Shown here: piece by piece, positions 9,451 to 18,259 of the stretch
Layout of the letters: each line of letters begins with the position of its first letter
Position numbering within the stretch: the stretch's first letter is position 1
Assembly (NCBI GenBank): GCA_031430375.1
Contig: JANPBJ010000144.1
Coordinates: 8,474 to 72,473 of the forward strand
Origin: JAENVU01 sp031430375
GTDB lineage: Bacteria; Actinomycetota; Acidimicrobiia; IMCC26256; JAENVU01
DNA: 64,000 bases
Reading direction: 5' to 3'
Program-made: the position numbers and the translations under genes
The notes under the pieces: model-generated
What the model saw: only the letters and a program-made list of their open reading frames with translations
Databases searched by the model: none
What the model was told of the DNA's origin: nothing

Positions 9451-9782
9451 GTGACGACATCCCGTCCATCACCGTTGGCGACGTCGACGAACTCGCCGAT
9501 CCAGTACTGCTCGATGTGCGGGAGCTCGATGAGTACGAAGCCGGTCACGCGCCGGGCGTGATCTCGCATCCGCTCGCGACCATCCCTGACGTATGGGCCA
9601 GCCTCCCCTCCCATCGCACGATCCTGTGCATCTGTCGCGTCGGTGGCCGTTCCGCGCAGGCCACTGCATTTCTGCGAGAACAGGGCCTCGACGCCATCAA
9701 TCTCGAAGGCGGGATGCAGGCATGGGCCGCGTTCGGTCTCGACGTCGTACGTGACGACGGTACCCACGGCGCGGTCATCTGA
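9447..9782 (+). CDS. Rhodanese-like domain protein
   Basis: A single rhodanese domain of 111 residues. It has LLDVRELDEYEAGHAPG (the CH2A-like motif), then CICRVGGRSAQAT containing the active-site loop Cys-Arg-Val-Gly-Gly-Arg-Ser, and a closing NLEGGMQAW. The catalytic cysteine is present, so sulfur transfer through a persulfide is plausible; acceptor unknown. The start overlaps the NYN-nuclease stop by four bases, and the CaiB-type gene begins 8 bases after its stop. If the coupling is functional, sulfur transfer may relate to the nucleic-acid-binding partner, but this is inference. Confidence 0.88.
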   Translation: MSDDIPSITVGDVDELADPVLLDVRELDEYEAGHAPGVISHPLATIPDVWASLPSHRTILCICRVGGRSAQATAFLREQGLDAINLEGGMQAWAAFGLDVVRDDGTHGAVI

Positions 9783-9790
9783 CGCCGCGC

Positions 9791-11056
9791 ATGGAACGCC
9801 CCCCGCTGGACGGACCACTCACCGGCATCCGCGTCCTCGATCTTTCACGCGTCCTCTCCGGGCCAATCGCCGGAAGGAACCTTTCCGACCTCGGCGCGGA
9901 TGTCATCAAGCTCGAACCGCCGGAAGGCGACCTCGTCCGCTTCGCTCAGCCCAAGGTCGGTTCGATCTCGCTGTACTACGCGCAGCAGAACACCGGGAAA
10001 CGCAATATCTCGCTCGACCTTCATCACCCTGATGCCGCGGCGATCGTCTTGGATCTCGCCGCGCACGTGGATGTGGTCATCGAGAACTTCCGGCCGGGCG
10101 TGATTGACCGTCTCGGCATCGGATGGCCGGAGCTCTCCGCTCGCAATCCGCGCCTGATCCTGGCGTCGATCAGTGGTTACGGACAGACCGGAAGTTGGGC
10201 AAACCGGCGCGCCTATGCAGTTGTCATCCATGCCGAGATGGGGCTTATCGAAGCGGGGGGACGGTTCCGGGCCGACGCCGCGGGTGACTCCACGGGCGGG
10301 GTCCCGCTCCAAGACTCGATGAGCCATGCCGACGTGTACGCCGGGCTTCACCTCACAGCTGCGGTCAACGCGGCGCTCTTCCAACGGGAGCGCACTGGGC
10401 GCGGCCAGTGGGTAGATGTCGACATGGCCGAAGCCCTCCTCCACGCCAACGACTTCACGCATTGGGATTTGTCGTCCGTGGACGTTGGTGACTACCGCCC
10501 TGCGATGTCGCCGCCGTACACGCCCATCCTGCGCACGGGCGCGGGACCGCAGATTGTGATCGCCGGCGACCCAGCAGGACCCGGTTTGTTGGAGTTGTAT
10601 TCCGCGGCGATGAACCGCGCAGACATCCTCGACGATCCGCGCTTCGCGCTCTCCGTGCGCCGCGCCAACCGCGCCGCGTTGATCGAGATCATCGAAGCCT
10701 GGACGCTCACGTTCACCGATCTCGACCTGCTCGAGCGCGTCCTCGGCGACCACGGTTTCCCGATGGGCGTCGTGCGTACCACGGCCGCAGCCGCAACGAG
10801 CGAGTGGGCTCACGAACGTGGTGCAGTCGTGGAGGTCGACGACCGCGTTGGCGGCACGGTGTCGATCCCGCAATCACCCTGGCGATTCTCTGGCGCCACC
10901 ACCGGGTCTCGCGGAGTCCCTGCCTATCGCGGCGAACACAACCGGGAAGTTCTGCGCGAGCTGCTCGGCACCGACGACTCCACGTTGGAGCGGTGGGAAA
11001 CCGACGGCGTGTTGTCGTCACGGGTACCCGACTCCCGCCTCCCCAAGATTGAGTAA
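9791..11056 (+). CDS. CaiB/BaiF family (class III) CoA transferase
   Basis: A 421-residue protein of the normal length for family III CoA transferases. It begins PLTGIRVLDLSRVLSGPIAGRNLSDLGADVIKLEPP, the family's N-terminal signature. VIENFRPGVIDRLGI follows, and DSMSHADVYAGLH contains the Asp (about D181) expected to form the acyl anhydride intermediate. The reaction is transfer of CoA between acyl donor and acceptor acids; some relatives are racemases (alpha-methylacyl-CoA racemase). It follows the rhodanese gene closely and shares the strand with the acyl-CoA synthetase at 6336, which suggests a CoA-thioester catabolic block. Confidence 0.88.
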   Translation: MERPPLDGPLTGIRVLDLSRVLSGPIAGRNLSDLGADVIKLEPPEGDLVRFAQPKVGSISLYYAQQNTGKRNISLDLHHPDAAAIVLDLAAHVDVVIENFRPGVIDRLGIGWPELSARNPRLILASISGYGQTGSWANRRAYAVVIHAEMGLIEAGGRFRADAAGDSTGGVPLQDSMSHADVYAGLHLTAAVNAALFQRERTGRGQWVDVDMAEALLHANDFTHWDLSSVDVGDYRPAMSPPYTPILRTGAGPQIVIAGDPAGPGLLELYSAAMNRADILDDPRFALSVRRANRAALIEIIEAWTLTFTDLDLLERVLGDHGFPMGVVRTTAAAATSEWAHERGAVVEVDDRVGGTVSIPQSPWRFSGATTGSRGVPAYRGEHNREVLRELLGTDDSTLERWETDGVLSSRVPDSRLPKIE

Positions 11057-11196
11057 ATCACTCCACCCGCGCCGACATTCCGCGCGTATCTCCATACTCT
11101 GATGTCCGAGCCCGGGGCGGGTGACGAGCGCGAGGGGACTCGGGCTGATCTGCATCCCATGGATGGGAACTCAACCAAAGGATGGTGGCGATCCGC

Positions 11197-12018
11197 ATGC
11201 AACTCTCCCGCCCTGCGCTCGTGTGGGTCCTGATAACGCTGGCCGCGACCGGCGTCATTCGCACTGCTGGTGCCGCGCCCACAACCGAAGCCACCGTCGC
11301 GGTAAGCACCGACCCCACCGGCGCGCACGTGAAGCTCGGCCGGACCGGGAACTGGACCGAAGTCCGCCCCCGTCGCGGAACGGATCCCAGCACCGGGTGT
11401 CTCCGCCGCTGGATTCCTTCGGGCGCGTACGAACTGCGCAAGACCTCGGCGGGCGACTATCGCCAGGTTCCGATGAACGACCCGAGACCAGGCAGCGACT
11501 ACTCGCCGTATTCCGTGTGGTGCAACGACGAGTACATCGGCACGGTGTGGATCCGACCCCAGCAGTTCGGCGTGGATCCGCGCGCCATCGCCCAGGAGCT
11601 CGTCCGCGACCTCCCCTATCCGGCGGCGACGGTCGGCGCGGTCCCGCAGGCGCGCGGCCTCACCGGTCTCGATACCCAGTTCTGGGTCGACGGCTACACG
11701 GCCGCGCCGGTCCAGGACACGGTCACGCAGTTCGGCCTGACGGTGGACGTGGAGGCGACTCCGACGTCGGTGAGTTGGGACTTCGGTGACGGGACAGTCG
11801 CGAAAGGCCTCGGCCCCGGCACGGCGCCGCCGGCACCGTCGAACGTGGTGCACATGTTCGAGACTCGTGCCCGGCCCGCGTTCTCCGTGCGGGCGTTGAT
11901 CATCCTCTCCGTGCGGTGGCGACTGAACGGAGGGAGCTGGCAGACCATCGACCCGGTGATCCGCACCGCGGTCCGCTCCTATCCCGTCGTGGAGTCGCGC
12001 GCCGCGTTGGTTCCATAG
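11197..12018 (+). CDS. Secreted protein with PKD-like domain, function unknown
   Basis: About 273 residues from the ATG at 11197 (GGTGG 8 bases upstream); ATG 11182 is the alternative. A signal peptide is clear: MQLSRPALVWVLITLAATG, then an AGAAP cleavage region. The mature protein has a conserved-looking CLRRWIPSGAYELRK segment and a VWCNDEYIGTVWI segment. SVSWDFGDGTVAKGLG near residue 190 is the hallmark strand of a PKD (polycystic kidney disease) beta-sandwich. No catalytic motif was seen. Similar exported PKD proteins are common next to unrelated genes in actinobacteria. It stands alone between a CoA transferase and glpD. Confidence 0.7.
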   Translation: MQLSRPALVWVLITLAATGVIRTAGAAPTTEATVAVSTDPTGAHVKLGRTGNWTEVRPRRGTDPSTGCLRRWIPSGAYELRKTSAGDYRQVPMNDPRPGSDYSPYSVWCNDEYIGTVWIRPQQFGVDPRAIAQELVRDLPYPAATVGAVPQARGLTGLDTQFWVDGYTAAPVQDTVTQFGLTVDVEATPTSVSWDFGDGTVAKGLGPGTAPPAPSNVVHMFETRARPAFSVRALIILSVRWRLNGGSWQTIDPVIRTAVRSYPVVESRAALVP

Positions 12019-12072
12019 ACCGTGGGGCAACGCCGTAGGCCCTTCGCGGCAACCGGCCGGTAACGTGGACCG

Positions 12073-13683
12073 ATGTCGAGCTTCAACCGCGCCGATGCGC
12101 TCGCCCGCCTCAACTCCGATGATTTCGATGTTCTCATCATCGGTGGTGGGATCACCGGATGCGGAGTGGCACTCGACGCGGCCAGCCGCGGCTTGAAGGT
12201 TGCGCTCGTCGAACGCGACGACTTCGCGAGCGGAACGTCGTCCAAGTCTTCCAAACTCGTCCACGGCGGGCTGCGCTACCTCCAACAACGCGAGATCCGT
12301 TTGGTCTACGACGCACTCCACGAGCGGCAACGAGCGCTGAAGAACGCACCCCACCTCGTTCGGATTCTGCCGTTCCTCATCCCGGTCCTGAGTAAGGACG
12401 GCCTCATCAACCCGAAGATCGCCCGTGCGCTCGGGTACGCAATGTGGCTGTACGACATCACGGGCGGGGCGCGGATCGGCAAGTTACACAAACGCATCAA
12501 CACGGAGGAAGCACTCGCCCACATGCCCACGCTGCGCGCCACGAATGTTGCTGCGGCATACCTCTACTACGACGCGCAGACCGACGATGCTCGCTACACC
12601 CTCACGCTTGCCCGTACCGCGGCAAGCCATGGTGCGGTACTCGCAAACCACGCGGGGGTCACGGGGTTACGCAAAGACACGAGCGGTCGCGTAAACGGCG
12701 CGACCATCAGCGCCGATGGCCGTACCTTCGACGTCAGCGCGCACACCGTGGTGAACGCAGCCGGGGTGTTCTCCGACGACGTGCGGGAGATGGACGAAGG
12801 GACCCACCCCCATTCCATTCGTCCCGCGAAGGGCATTCACATCACCATCCCGTGGGAAAAGGTCCGTAACGACATCGCCGCCATCGTGCCCGTACCCAAG
12901 GACCGCCGTTCGATCTTCGTGGTGCCGTGGGGCGACTTCACGTACATCGGCACGACTGACACCGACTACGACGGTCCGATCGACGATCCTCAGTGCACGC
13001 CCGAGGATGTGAAGTACCTCCTCGACGCGATGAACCGGGCGATGGCCGAGCCCCTCACCATCGACGACGTGGTGGGGACGTGGGCCGGACTGCGGCCACT
13101 CGTCACCGGTGGAACCGTCGGCCAGAAGACCGCAGATCTCTCGCGCCGCCACAAGGTCGCGGTGTCGAGCGCGGGCGTGATCACCGTCACGGGCGGCAAG
13201 CTCACCACCTACCGGAAAATGGCCGAAGACACTGCCGACGCCGTGGTGAGGTCGCTCGGCCGCAAAGCCTCGTGTCGGACCAAGAAGTTACCCCTCCTCG
13301 GCGCGCAGGACCCCGCACCTGACGACGAGCACCTGGCTCTGCGATTCGGCAGCTTGGCCACCGAGGTTCTCACCCTCGCCGCGACCGACGCCGACCTAGC
13401 CGCTCCGTTGGTAGGGGGCCTTCCGTACCTCCGGGCCGAGGCGATCTACGCGGTGCGCGAGGAAATGGCCACCACCCTCGACGACGTGTTGTCGCGCCGC
13501 ACCCGCGCCCGACTCCTCGGGCGCGACGCCACCGCCGCGGCCGCGGAGTCCGTCGCCCGACTCATCGCTCCCGAACTCGGCTGGGACGAGGCCAGGATCA
13601 CCTCCGAGGTCGACTCCTACCGAGCCGCCCTCGAGCACGAGCGCACCAGCGCCGGTCTCCCCGACTCGGTGCTCCCGCTCTAA
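12073..13683 (+). CDS. glpD: Glycerol-3-phosphate dehydrogenase, FAD-dependent
   Basis: A 536-residue flavoprotein. The FAD-binding Rossmann motif LIIGGGITGCG (G24-x-G26-x-x-G29) is followed by VERDDFASGTSSKSSKLVHGGLRYL, a near-diagnostic GlpD/GlpA stretch. HITIPWEK, FVVPWGDFTYIGTTDTDYDG and VTGGKLTTYRKMAEDTAD also match. The protein oxidises sn-glycerol-3-phosphate to DHAP and passes electrons to quinone at the membrane. The alkyl-DHAP-synthase-like gene begins 98 bases downstream and glpK follows it, so glycerol uptake products and DHAP are handled in one block. Confidence 0.93.
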   Translation: MSSFNRADALARLNSDDFDVLIIGGGITGCGVALDAASRGLKVALVERDDFASGTSSKSSKLVHGGLRYLQQREIRLVYDALHERQRALKNAPHLVRILPFLIPVLSKDGLINPKIARALGYAMWLYDITGGARIGKLHKRINTEEALAHMPTLRATNVAAAYLYYDAQTDDARYTLTLARTAASHGAVLANHAGVTGLRKDTSGRVNGATISADGRTFDVSAHTVVNAAGVFSDDVREMDEGTHPHSIRPAKGIHITIPWEKVRNDIAAIVPVPKDRRSIFVVPWGDFTYIGTTDTDYDGPIDDPQCTPEDVKYLLDAMNRAMAEPLTIDDVVGTWAGLRPLVTGGTVGQKTADLSRRHKVAVSSAGVITVTGGKLTTYRKMAEDTADAVVRSLGRKASCRTKKLPLLGAQDPAPDDEHLALRFGSLATEVLTLAATDADLAAPLVGGLPYLRAEAIYAVREEMATTLDDVLSRRTRARLLGRDATAAAAESVARLIAPELGWDEARITSEVDSYRAALEHERTSAGLPDSVLPL

Positions 13684-13781
13684 CGCCCCACCCCCTCCGC
13701 AGCGCTTGTCGAGTCAGCGGCGCCCAGCGCACACAAACCGACAAACGCACCGGGGGAACGCGTCGCGTAGCGTGTGCGACC

Positions 13782-15287
13782 GTGACTGTTTCTGGAGTTC
13801 CGACCACCCCCATTCCTCTCAGCGTCCCGGCCGACGAGGCGCGTGAGCATCTCGGCGGCGTGCGCGTCGCCGTTGATGCTGCGTTGCTCCAACGCCTCGA
13901 AGCAACGGGAGCCGAGGTGCTCGTCGCGCCTGATGTGACCGCGGAAGCAAGCCGTGATTGGTGGCCCCTCGCCATGATCTGGGCGGTCGACGGCGAAGTT
14001 CCGGCCCGGGCCGGCGCCGTCGTCCGGCCCACCAACTCAGGTCAGGTCAGCGCGGTGCTCGCGGCGTGCAACGCGGCCAAGGTGCCGGTCACTCCTGCAG
14101 CGGGACGGAGCGGCGTGTGCGGGGCGAGCATTCCCATCCACGGCGGGGTCGTGCTCGATCTCACCGCCATGAGCGGGATCGTCGGCATTGACCACGAGTC
14201 GATGGTGCTCGATGTCTTGCCGGGAACGTTCGGCACCTGGCTGGAGAAGACCCTCCAAGCCGAACACGGCGTGACCGTCGGCCACTGGCCCCAGTCGATC
14301 GACCTGTCGACTGTGGGCGGGTGGCTCGCGTGTCGCGGTGCCGGTCAAATGAGCACTCGGTACGGAAAGATCGAGGACATGGTCGTGGGGCTCGATGTCG
14401 TCCTCGCCGACGGCCGCCAGATCACCACCGGTGGCGTGCCGCGGGCCGCGGTCGGGCCCGACCTCAATCAGATCTTCGTCGGCTCCGAAGGCACACTTGG
14501 TGTCATCACCGGCGCGCGCATCAAGTTGCACCGCATCCCGCCCACCCAGAAGCGCGCGGCGTATGCGTTCGAGAGTTTCGCCGAGGCAAACGATGCCTGC
14601 CGTCGGATCATCCATCGCGGTGCGCGCCCTGCGGTGCTCCGCGTCTACGACAACATCGAGTCGGATCGGACCTACAAGAGCGGGCCCGACGATCACCTCC
14701 TCCTCGTTCTCGACGAAGGTGACCAACTCATCGTCGACGCCACCATGACGGTCATCGCCGAAGAGTGCAAGGACGCGAAGCTCGCTGACGTGGCGTTCGT
14801 GGATCAGTGGCTCGGACACCGCAACGACACGAGCGCTCTCCAGGCATTGATCAGCCGCGACTACGTGGTGGACACGATGGAGATCTCCGCACCGTGGGCT
14901 CGGTGCGACGAGATTTACCACGCCGCGACCGCCGCGATTCTCGCCGTCGCCGGAACCCTCACCGCGAGCGCACACCAAAGCCACTCGTATCCCGATGGCG
15001 CGTGCATCTATTTCACGTTCGCGGGTCAACCAGCCCGTGACGAACGAGAGGCGTACTACCGCTCGGCATGGGAGGCCGGGACCACCGCGGTGCTGACCCA
15101 CGGCGGCGCGCTGAGTCACCACCACGGCGTGGGCCTCAACCGCTCCCGCTTCGTGCGGGACGCCCTCGGGCCCGCCTTCGATGTCCTCGTTGCCACAAAA
15201 CAGGCGCTCGACCCGAACGGCATCCTCAACCCCGGAAAACTCGGCCTCCCCGACCCGTGGGCAGCGAGCTCGGTGTGGCCCGCCTAA
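13782..15287 (+). CDS. FAD-linked oxidase, alkyldihydroxyacetonephosphate-synthase-like
   Basis: A 501-residue VAO/PCMH-fold flavoprotein starting at GTG 13782. The FAD-binding domain shows VVRPTNSGQVSAVLAACN, PAAGRSGVCGASIPIHGGVVLDL and GSEGTLGVIT. The C-terminal cap ends with THGGALSHHHGVGLNRS, whose HHH (446-448) is the catalytic histidine cluster of alkylglycerone-phosphate synthases, and the chain closes with LDPNGILNPGKLGL. AGPS swaps the acyl chain of acyl-DHAP for a fatty alcohol, the step that makes ether lipids. The position between glpD (which makes DHAP) and glpK fits. D-lactate/glycolate oxidase-like activity remains possible because bacterial members are little tested. The stop overlaps the glpK start (TAATG). 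Confidence 0.8.
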   Translation: MTVSGVPTTPIPLSVPADEAREHLGGVRVAVDAALLQRLEATGAEVLVAPDVTAEASRDWWPLAMIWAVDGEVPARAGAVVRPTNSGQVSAVLAACNAAKVPVTPAAGRSGVCGASIPIHGGVVLDLTAMSGIVGIDHESMVLDVLPGTFGTWLEKTLQAEHGVTVGHWPQSIDLSTVGGWLACRGAGQMSTRYGKIEDMVVGLDVVLADGRQITTGGVPRAAVGPDLNQIFVGSEGTLGVITGARIKLHRIPPTQKRAAYAFESFAEANDACRRIIHRGARPAVLRVYDNIESDRTYKSGPDDHLLLVLDEGDQLIVDATMTVIAEECKDAKLADVAFVDQWLGHRNDTSALQALISRDYVVDTMEISAPWARCDEIYHAATAAILAVAGTLTASAHQSHSYPDGACIYFTFAGQPARDEREAYYRSAWEAGTTAVLTHGGALSHHHGVGLNRSRFVRDALGPAFDVLVATKQALDPNGILNPGKLGLPDPWAASSVWPA

Positions 15288-16732
15288 TGGATCTCTTGGT
15301 CATCGACATCGGAACATCGTCGATCCGGGCGGCGATCGTGCGCGACGACGCCACCGTTGCACACGAGCAACACCATGACTTCTTGCCTGACTCTCCCCAG
15401 CCCGGGATGGTGGAGTTCGACCCAGCCGCAATGGCGACCGTCGTCCTCGAAGCCGCGCACGCCGCGCTCGCCGCGCACAGGGCCCCCGTGGCCGCCGTCG
15501 GTATTACCAATCAGAGGGGTTCCACGGTGGTGTGGGATCGCGCCACGGGGGAACCGATCGGCCCCGCGCAAGGGTGGCAAGACCTCCGCACGATTTTTGC
15601 CTGCCTCACCCATCGCGGCGCAGGGTTTCGCTTCGCACCCAACGCGTCGGCGACCAAGCTCGAAGACCTCCTCAATACGTTCGACCCAGAACGTTCGCGA
15701 GATCTCTGCTTCGGCACCGTCGACTCGTGGATCGCCTGGACCCTCTCCGAGGGGGCGCTCCACGTGATCGATGCCAGCAATGCCGCGGTCACTGCTCTCC
15801 TGCGCGCCGACGGCACGGGATGGTACGAGCCCGCTCTGGTTGCCTTGCGGATTCCGGAGCGGATGCTGCCCGCCATCGTGGATACGTCGGGCCTCATCGG
15901 CACCGCAACGGCGCTCCCCGGTTCGCCACCGATCACGGCGCTCATCGGCGACCAGCAGGCCTCGTTGGTGGGTCAGGCATGCGTGACCGCGGGCCCGGCC
16001 AAGATCACCTTCGGTACCGGCGGCATGCTCGATCTGGTGGTGGGTCCGAGCCGACCCAGCTTCGAAACTCGGGGTGAGGGCGGAACGTTCCCCATCGTCA
16101 CCATGCGTCGTGATGGCGTGGACACGTGGGGCCTTGAAGCGATCATGCTCTCGGCCGGCACCAACGTGGAGTGGTTGCGCGATGACCTGGGAATCCTCAC
16201 GTCGTCGGAGCAGAGCCACGAGGTTGCTCAGCGGTGCGCCGACACCGGTGGTGTGATGTACGTCCCCGCGTTGATGGGCCTCGGGACGCCGCAGTGGGAC
16301 TACGGCGCACGCGGCACATTGCTCGGCCTCACCCGTGGGAGCGGTCGCCCACAGATTGTGCGCGCCGTGCTCGAGGGCGTGGCGCAATCCGGTGCCGACC
16401 TCGTGGAGTCCGCCGAGATGGACGCGCACACCACGATCAATGTCTTGCGCGTCGACGGCGGGATGTCGCGTAACCCCACGTTCGTTCAGGCACTCGCCGA
16501 CGCGGCACAGAAGCCGGTGGAGATCTCGCCGGTCTGTGAAGCGACCACGCTCGGCGCCGGGTTCATGGCCGGGCTGGCGGTGGGCGCGTGGCCCAACCTC
16601 GACGCCCTCGCGCACACGTGGTCGCCGATCGCGCGCTACGAACCCGGCCCACCCACCGACCGCGATCGTTGGCGCGAGGCGGTGCGCCGTGCATCACGCT
16701 GGCTCGAAGACCTGTCCGCCGTCGACTTCTAA
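15287..16732 (+). CDS. glpK: FGGY-family carbohydrate kinase, probable glycerol kinase
   Basis: 481 residues from ATG 15287, which overlaps the preceding stop. The first phosphate-binding loop is DIGTSSIRAAIV at about 5-16. VGITNQRGSTVVWDRATG is the glycerol-kinase-like substrate/catalytic region, followed by TFGTGGMLDLVVG and the adenosine-site motif LRVDGGMSRNPTFVQALAD. The loop GFMAGLAVGAW near the C-terminus is also family-typical. Glycerol kinase makes glycerol-3-phosphate for the neighbouring glpD. The motif after ITNQR reads GSTVVW rather than the canonical ETTVVW, so another polyol is possible. Its last 39 bases overlap the convergent gene at 16694. Confidence 0.82.
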   Translation: MDLLVIDIGTSSIRAAIVRDDATVAHEQHHDFLPDSPQPGMVEFDPAAMATVVLEAAHAALAAHRAPVAAVGITNQRGSTVVWDRATGEPIGPAQGWQDLRTIFACLTHRGAGFRFAPNASATKLEDLLNTFDPERSRDLCFGTVDSWIAWTLSEGALHVIDASNAAVTALLRADGTGWYEPALVALRIPERMLPAIVDTSGLIGTATALPGSPPITALIGDQQASLVGQACVTAGPAKITFGTGGMLDLVVGPSRPSFETRGEGGTFPIVTMRRDGVDTWGLEAIMLSAGTNVEWLRDDLGILTSSEQSHEVAQRCADTGGVMYVPALMGLGTPQWDYGARGTLLGLTRGSGRPQIVRAVLEGVAQSGADLVESAEMDAHTTINVLRVDGGMSRNPTFVQALADAAQKPVEISPVCEATTLGAGFMAGLAVGAWPNLDALAHTWSPIARYEPGPPTDRDRWREAVRRASRWLEDLSAVDF

Positions 16733-17137
16733 GGTTCCCGTCCCCATTACTTGGATGCGGGCACGCCCTACGAGCACCTCGCCGTGGACGAGATCGGGGG
16801 TTTCCCACTCGAGGTCGAAGCCAACCGGGATGCGCTCACCCACCGCTTCGGCGGGATCGTCCACCCGCAGACCGAACGCTTCGAGGCCAAAGCTCCAATG
16901 TTCGCCGGGCGTTTCGCACACGAACTCGACCCACAGGCCGTCGGCGCGAAACTCGAGCACTGAACTGCGCGCGCGGGGCACTTCTGCGTCGCGCACCACG
17001 ATCAGGCCATCTCCGAGCGCGGCACCCGAGAACTGCGCGTCGAACCGCACGAGACCCGCGTCGGGAACCTCGAGTTCGACCGCACCGCGCAGCCCGTCCC
17101 CATCAAGATCGGCCGCGAACTCGAGCCGGTACATCAC
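16694..17137 (-). CDS. Hypothetical protein, third gene of the phosphohistidine-domain operon
   Basis: 147 residues from GTG 17137 (or ATG 17134). The sequence is rich in short hydrophobic strands and acidic turns (MYRLEFAADLDGDGL, GLWVEFVCETPGEHWSFGLEAFGLRVDDP) and suggests an all-beta soluble fold; I do not recognise the family. The start lies 7 bases after the end of the extended reading frame at 17145, and all three genes run the same way, so they look like one operon. The 3' end overlaps glpK by 39 bases in convergent orientation. Base composition matches its neighbours. Confidence 0.6.
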   Translation of the reverse strand: MMYRLEFAADLDGDGLRGAVELEVPDAGLVRFDAQFSGAALGDGLIVVRDAEVPRARSSVLEFRADGLWVEFVCETPGEHWSFGLEAFGLRVDDPAEAVGERIPVGFDLEWETPDLVHGEVLVGRARIQVMGTGTLEVDGGQVFEPA

Positions 17138-17144
17138 GAGATCA

Positions 17145-17342
17145 TCACTGAATCAGTGCGTAGTACGGCTCCGCGGGATCCCACGGGACGGCGTCGGGTA
17201 CACCGTCGACCAATGAAAACGCCTCGTAGAGGTCGAGGCCGTCACGAGGCACCGTCCAATCCAACTCATCCGCGACCCCCGCCGCCAGTGCGAACGGGCG
17301 CAGGAACGTGAAGTACACAAACGCGCCCGCGTCGATCTTTTC
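17145..17342 (-). pseudogene. In-frame continuation of the 17343-18257 gene beyond an amber codon
   Basis: Directly after the TAG at 17345-17343 the same frame stays open for 65 more sense codons, to a TGA at 17147-17145. The decoded peptide is clearly protein-like: KIDAGAFVYFTFLRPFAL, then DELDWTVPRDGLDLYEAF, ending EPYYALIQ. Codon choice has the same high third-position G+C as the flanking genes, and the stretch fills the otherwise empty space up to the next start 7 bases on. I read this as the true C-terminus of the upstream gene, separated by a nonsense mutation, a sequencing error, or suppression. No good start codon with an RBS makes it an independent gene. Confidence 0.75.
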
Positions 17343-18257
17343 CTAGCGCGTCATGCCTGCGATGAGCCGGTACAGCGCCGACTGAGCCAGCTTCGTGGTG
17401 GCGGCAATGTCACTCAACTCTGAGAGAGGGATCGGTGTCAACACTCCCCCGGTGCTGTCGTAGATCCCGAACGCCGAGAGCCGCGAGAAGTAATCGACCG
17501 GGTCCGTGGTGGACGTGCCCCAGTCGTTCGCGGTCACCGCCACGTCATCGAGGACGAACGCACATGTGAGATTCGAGTGCGGCAGATCGGCACACACTTC
17601 AACGCTCCAGGGGAAGTAGCCGACGCCGAACTCGTTGAAGTCGCGTACCAACACCGTGCGACCGTCGGCCAGCGGATACGGACCACTGTCCTGATACCCG
17701 GCGCGAGTATCGAAGTACAACAAGAACAGGAACGATGTGAGCAACGCGTTTGTCTTGGCGATCTGGCGACGAGTGGCGGCGTCGACCACAGGTGCTGCTC
17801 CCGCCACCAGCTCCTCGATGACGTCGACCCCGTATCGCGCAACGACGAGCCCCGCGTCGTAGGCCTGGTATTCACCATCGCCGCGGAACGCGAGCGCGGC
17901 CGGAGCCCAGAACTCGAAGATCGCGCCGAGCCGTTCGAGGTCGTCGTCGCGGTCGATCATCCCGAACGGCTCCAGCGCCTGGCGGATCACCAGCGGGAGA
18001 TTCGCAATCGACCACAGATGCACCGCATCGATCTGATTCCCGGGCCGTCGACCCAGCGCGCCTAGCTCCTCGGGCGGGCGCGCCGCCGCGATCACCTTCA
18101 TCATGTCTGGGTACCGGCGGTACGCCTCGACACAGGACACCAAGATGTAGGCCGTCACCGGGATCAATGCCGACTCCAACGCGGTGCGTTGGGCGGTCAT
18201 CGCGCCGGAGATGCGACCGTGGAACCGCAGCCAATCATTGACGGCTTCCCGCTTCAC
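17343..18257 (-). CDS. Conserved-looking protein of unknown function, partner of phosphohistidine-domain protein
   Basis: 304 residues from GTG 18257, which starts 2 bases after the stop of the phosphohistidine-domain gene and so is probably translationally coupled to it. Upstream in-frame codons lie inside that gene. The protein is helix-rich in the first half (NDWLRFHGRISGAMTAQRTA, IPVTAYILVSCVEAYRRYP). In the middle comes TNALLTSFLFLLYFDTRAG, a hydrophobic stretch that might be membrane-associated. No nucleotide-binding loop or metal motif was seen, and I do not recognise the family. The frame ends at TAG 17343 but continues open for another 65 codons, so the intact form would be about 370 residues. 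Confidence 0.7.
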   Translation of the reverse strand: MKREAVNDWLRFHGRISGAMTAQRTALESALIPVTAYILVSCVEAYRRYPDMMKVIAAARPPEELGALGRRPGNQIDAVHLWSIANLPLVIRQALEPFGMIDRDDDLERLGAIFEFWAPAALAFRGDGEYQAYDAGLVVARYGVDVIEELVAGAAPVVDAATRRQIAKTNALLTSFLFLLYFDTRAGYQDSGPYPLADGRTVLVRDFNEFGVGYFPWSVEVCADLPHSNLTCAFVLDDVAVTANDWGTSTTDPVDYFSRLSAFGIYDSTGGVLTPIPLSELSDIAATTKLAQSALYRLIAGMTR

Positions 18258-18259
18258 CG

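Noticed and set aside
10924..12354. Long open frame on the minus strand (476 codons) across the CaiB-type, PKD and glpD region
   Set aside because: It is antisense to three well-supported genes, is rich in Arg/Gly/His typical of GC-rich shadow frames, and has no recognisable motif.
17343..17345. Pyrrolysine or selenocysteine insertion at the in-frame stop
   Set aside because: The stop is TAG, so selenocysteine is excluded; no pylT/pylS is visible in the window, and a simple mutation or sequencing error is more likely.
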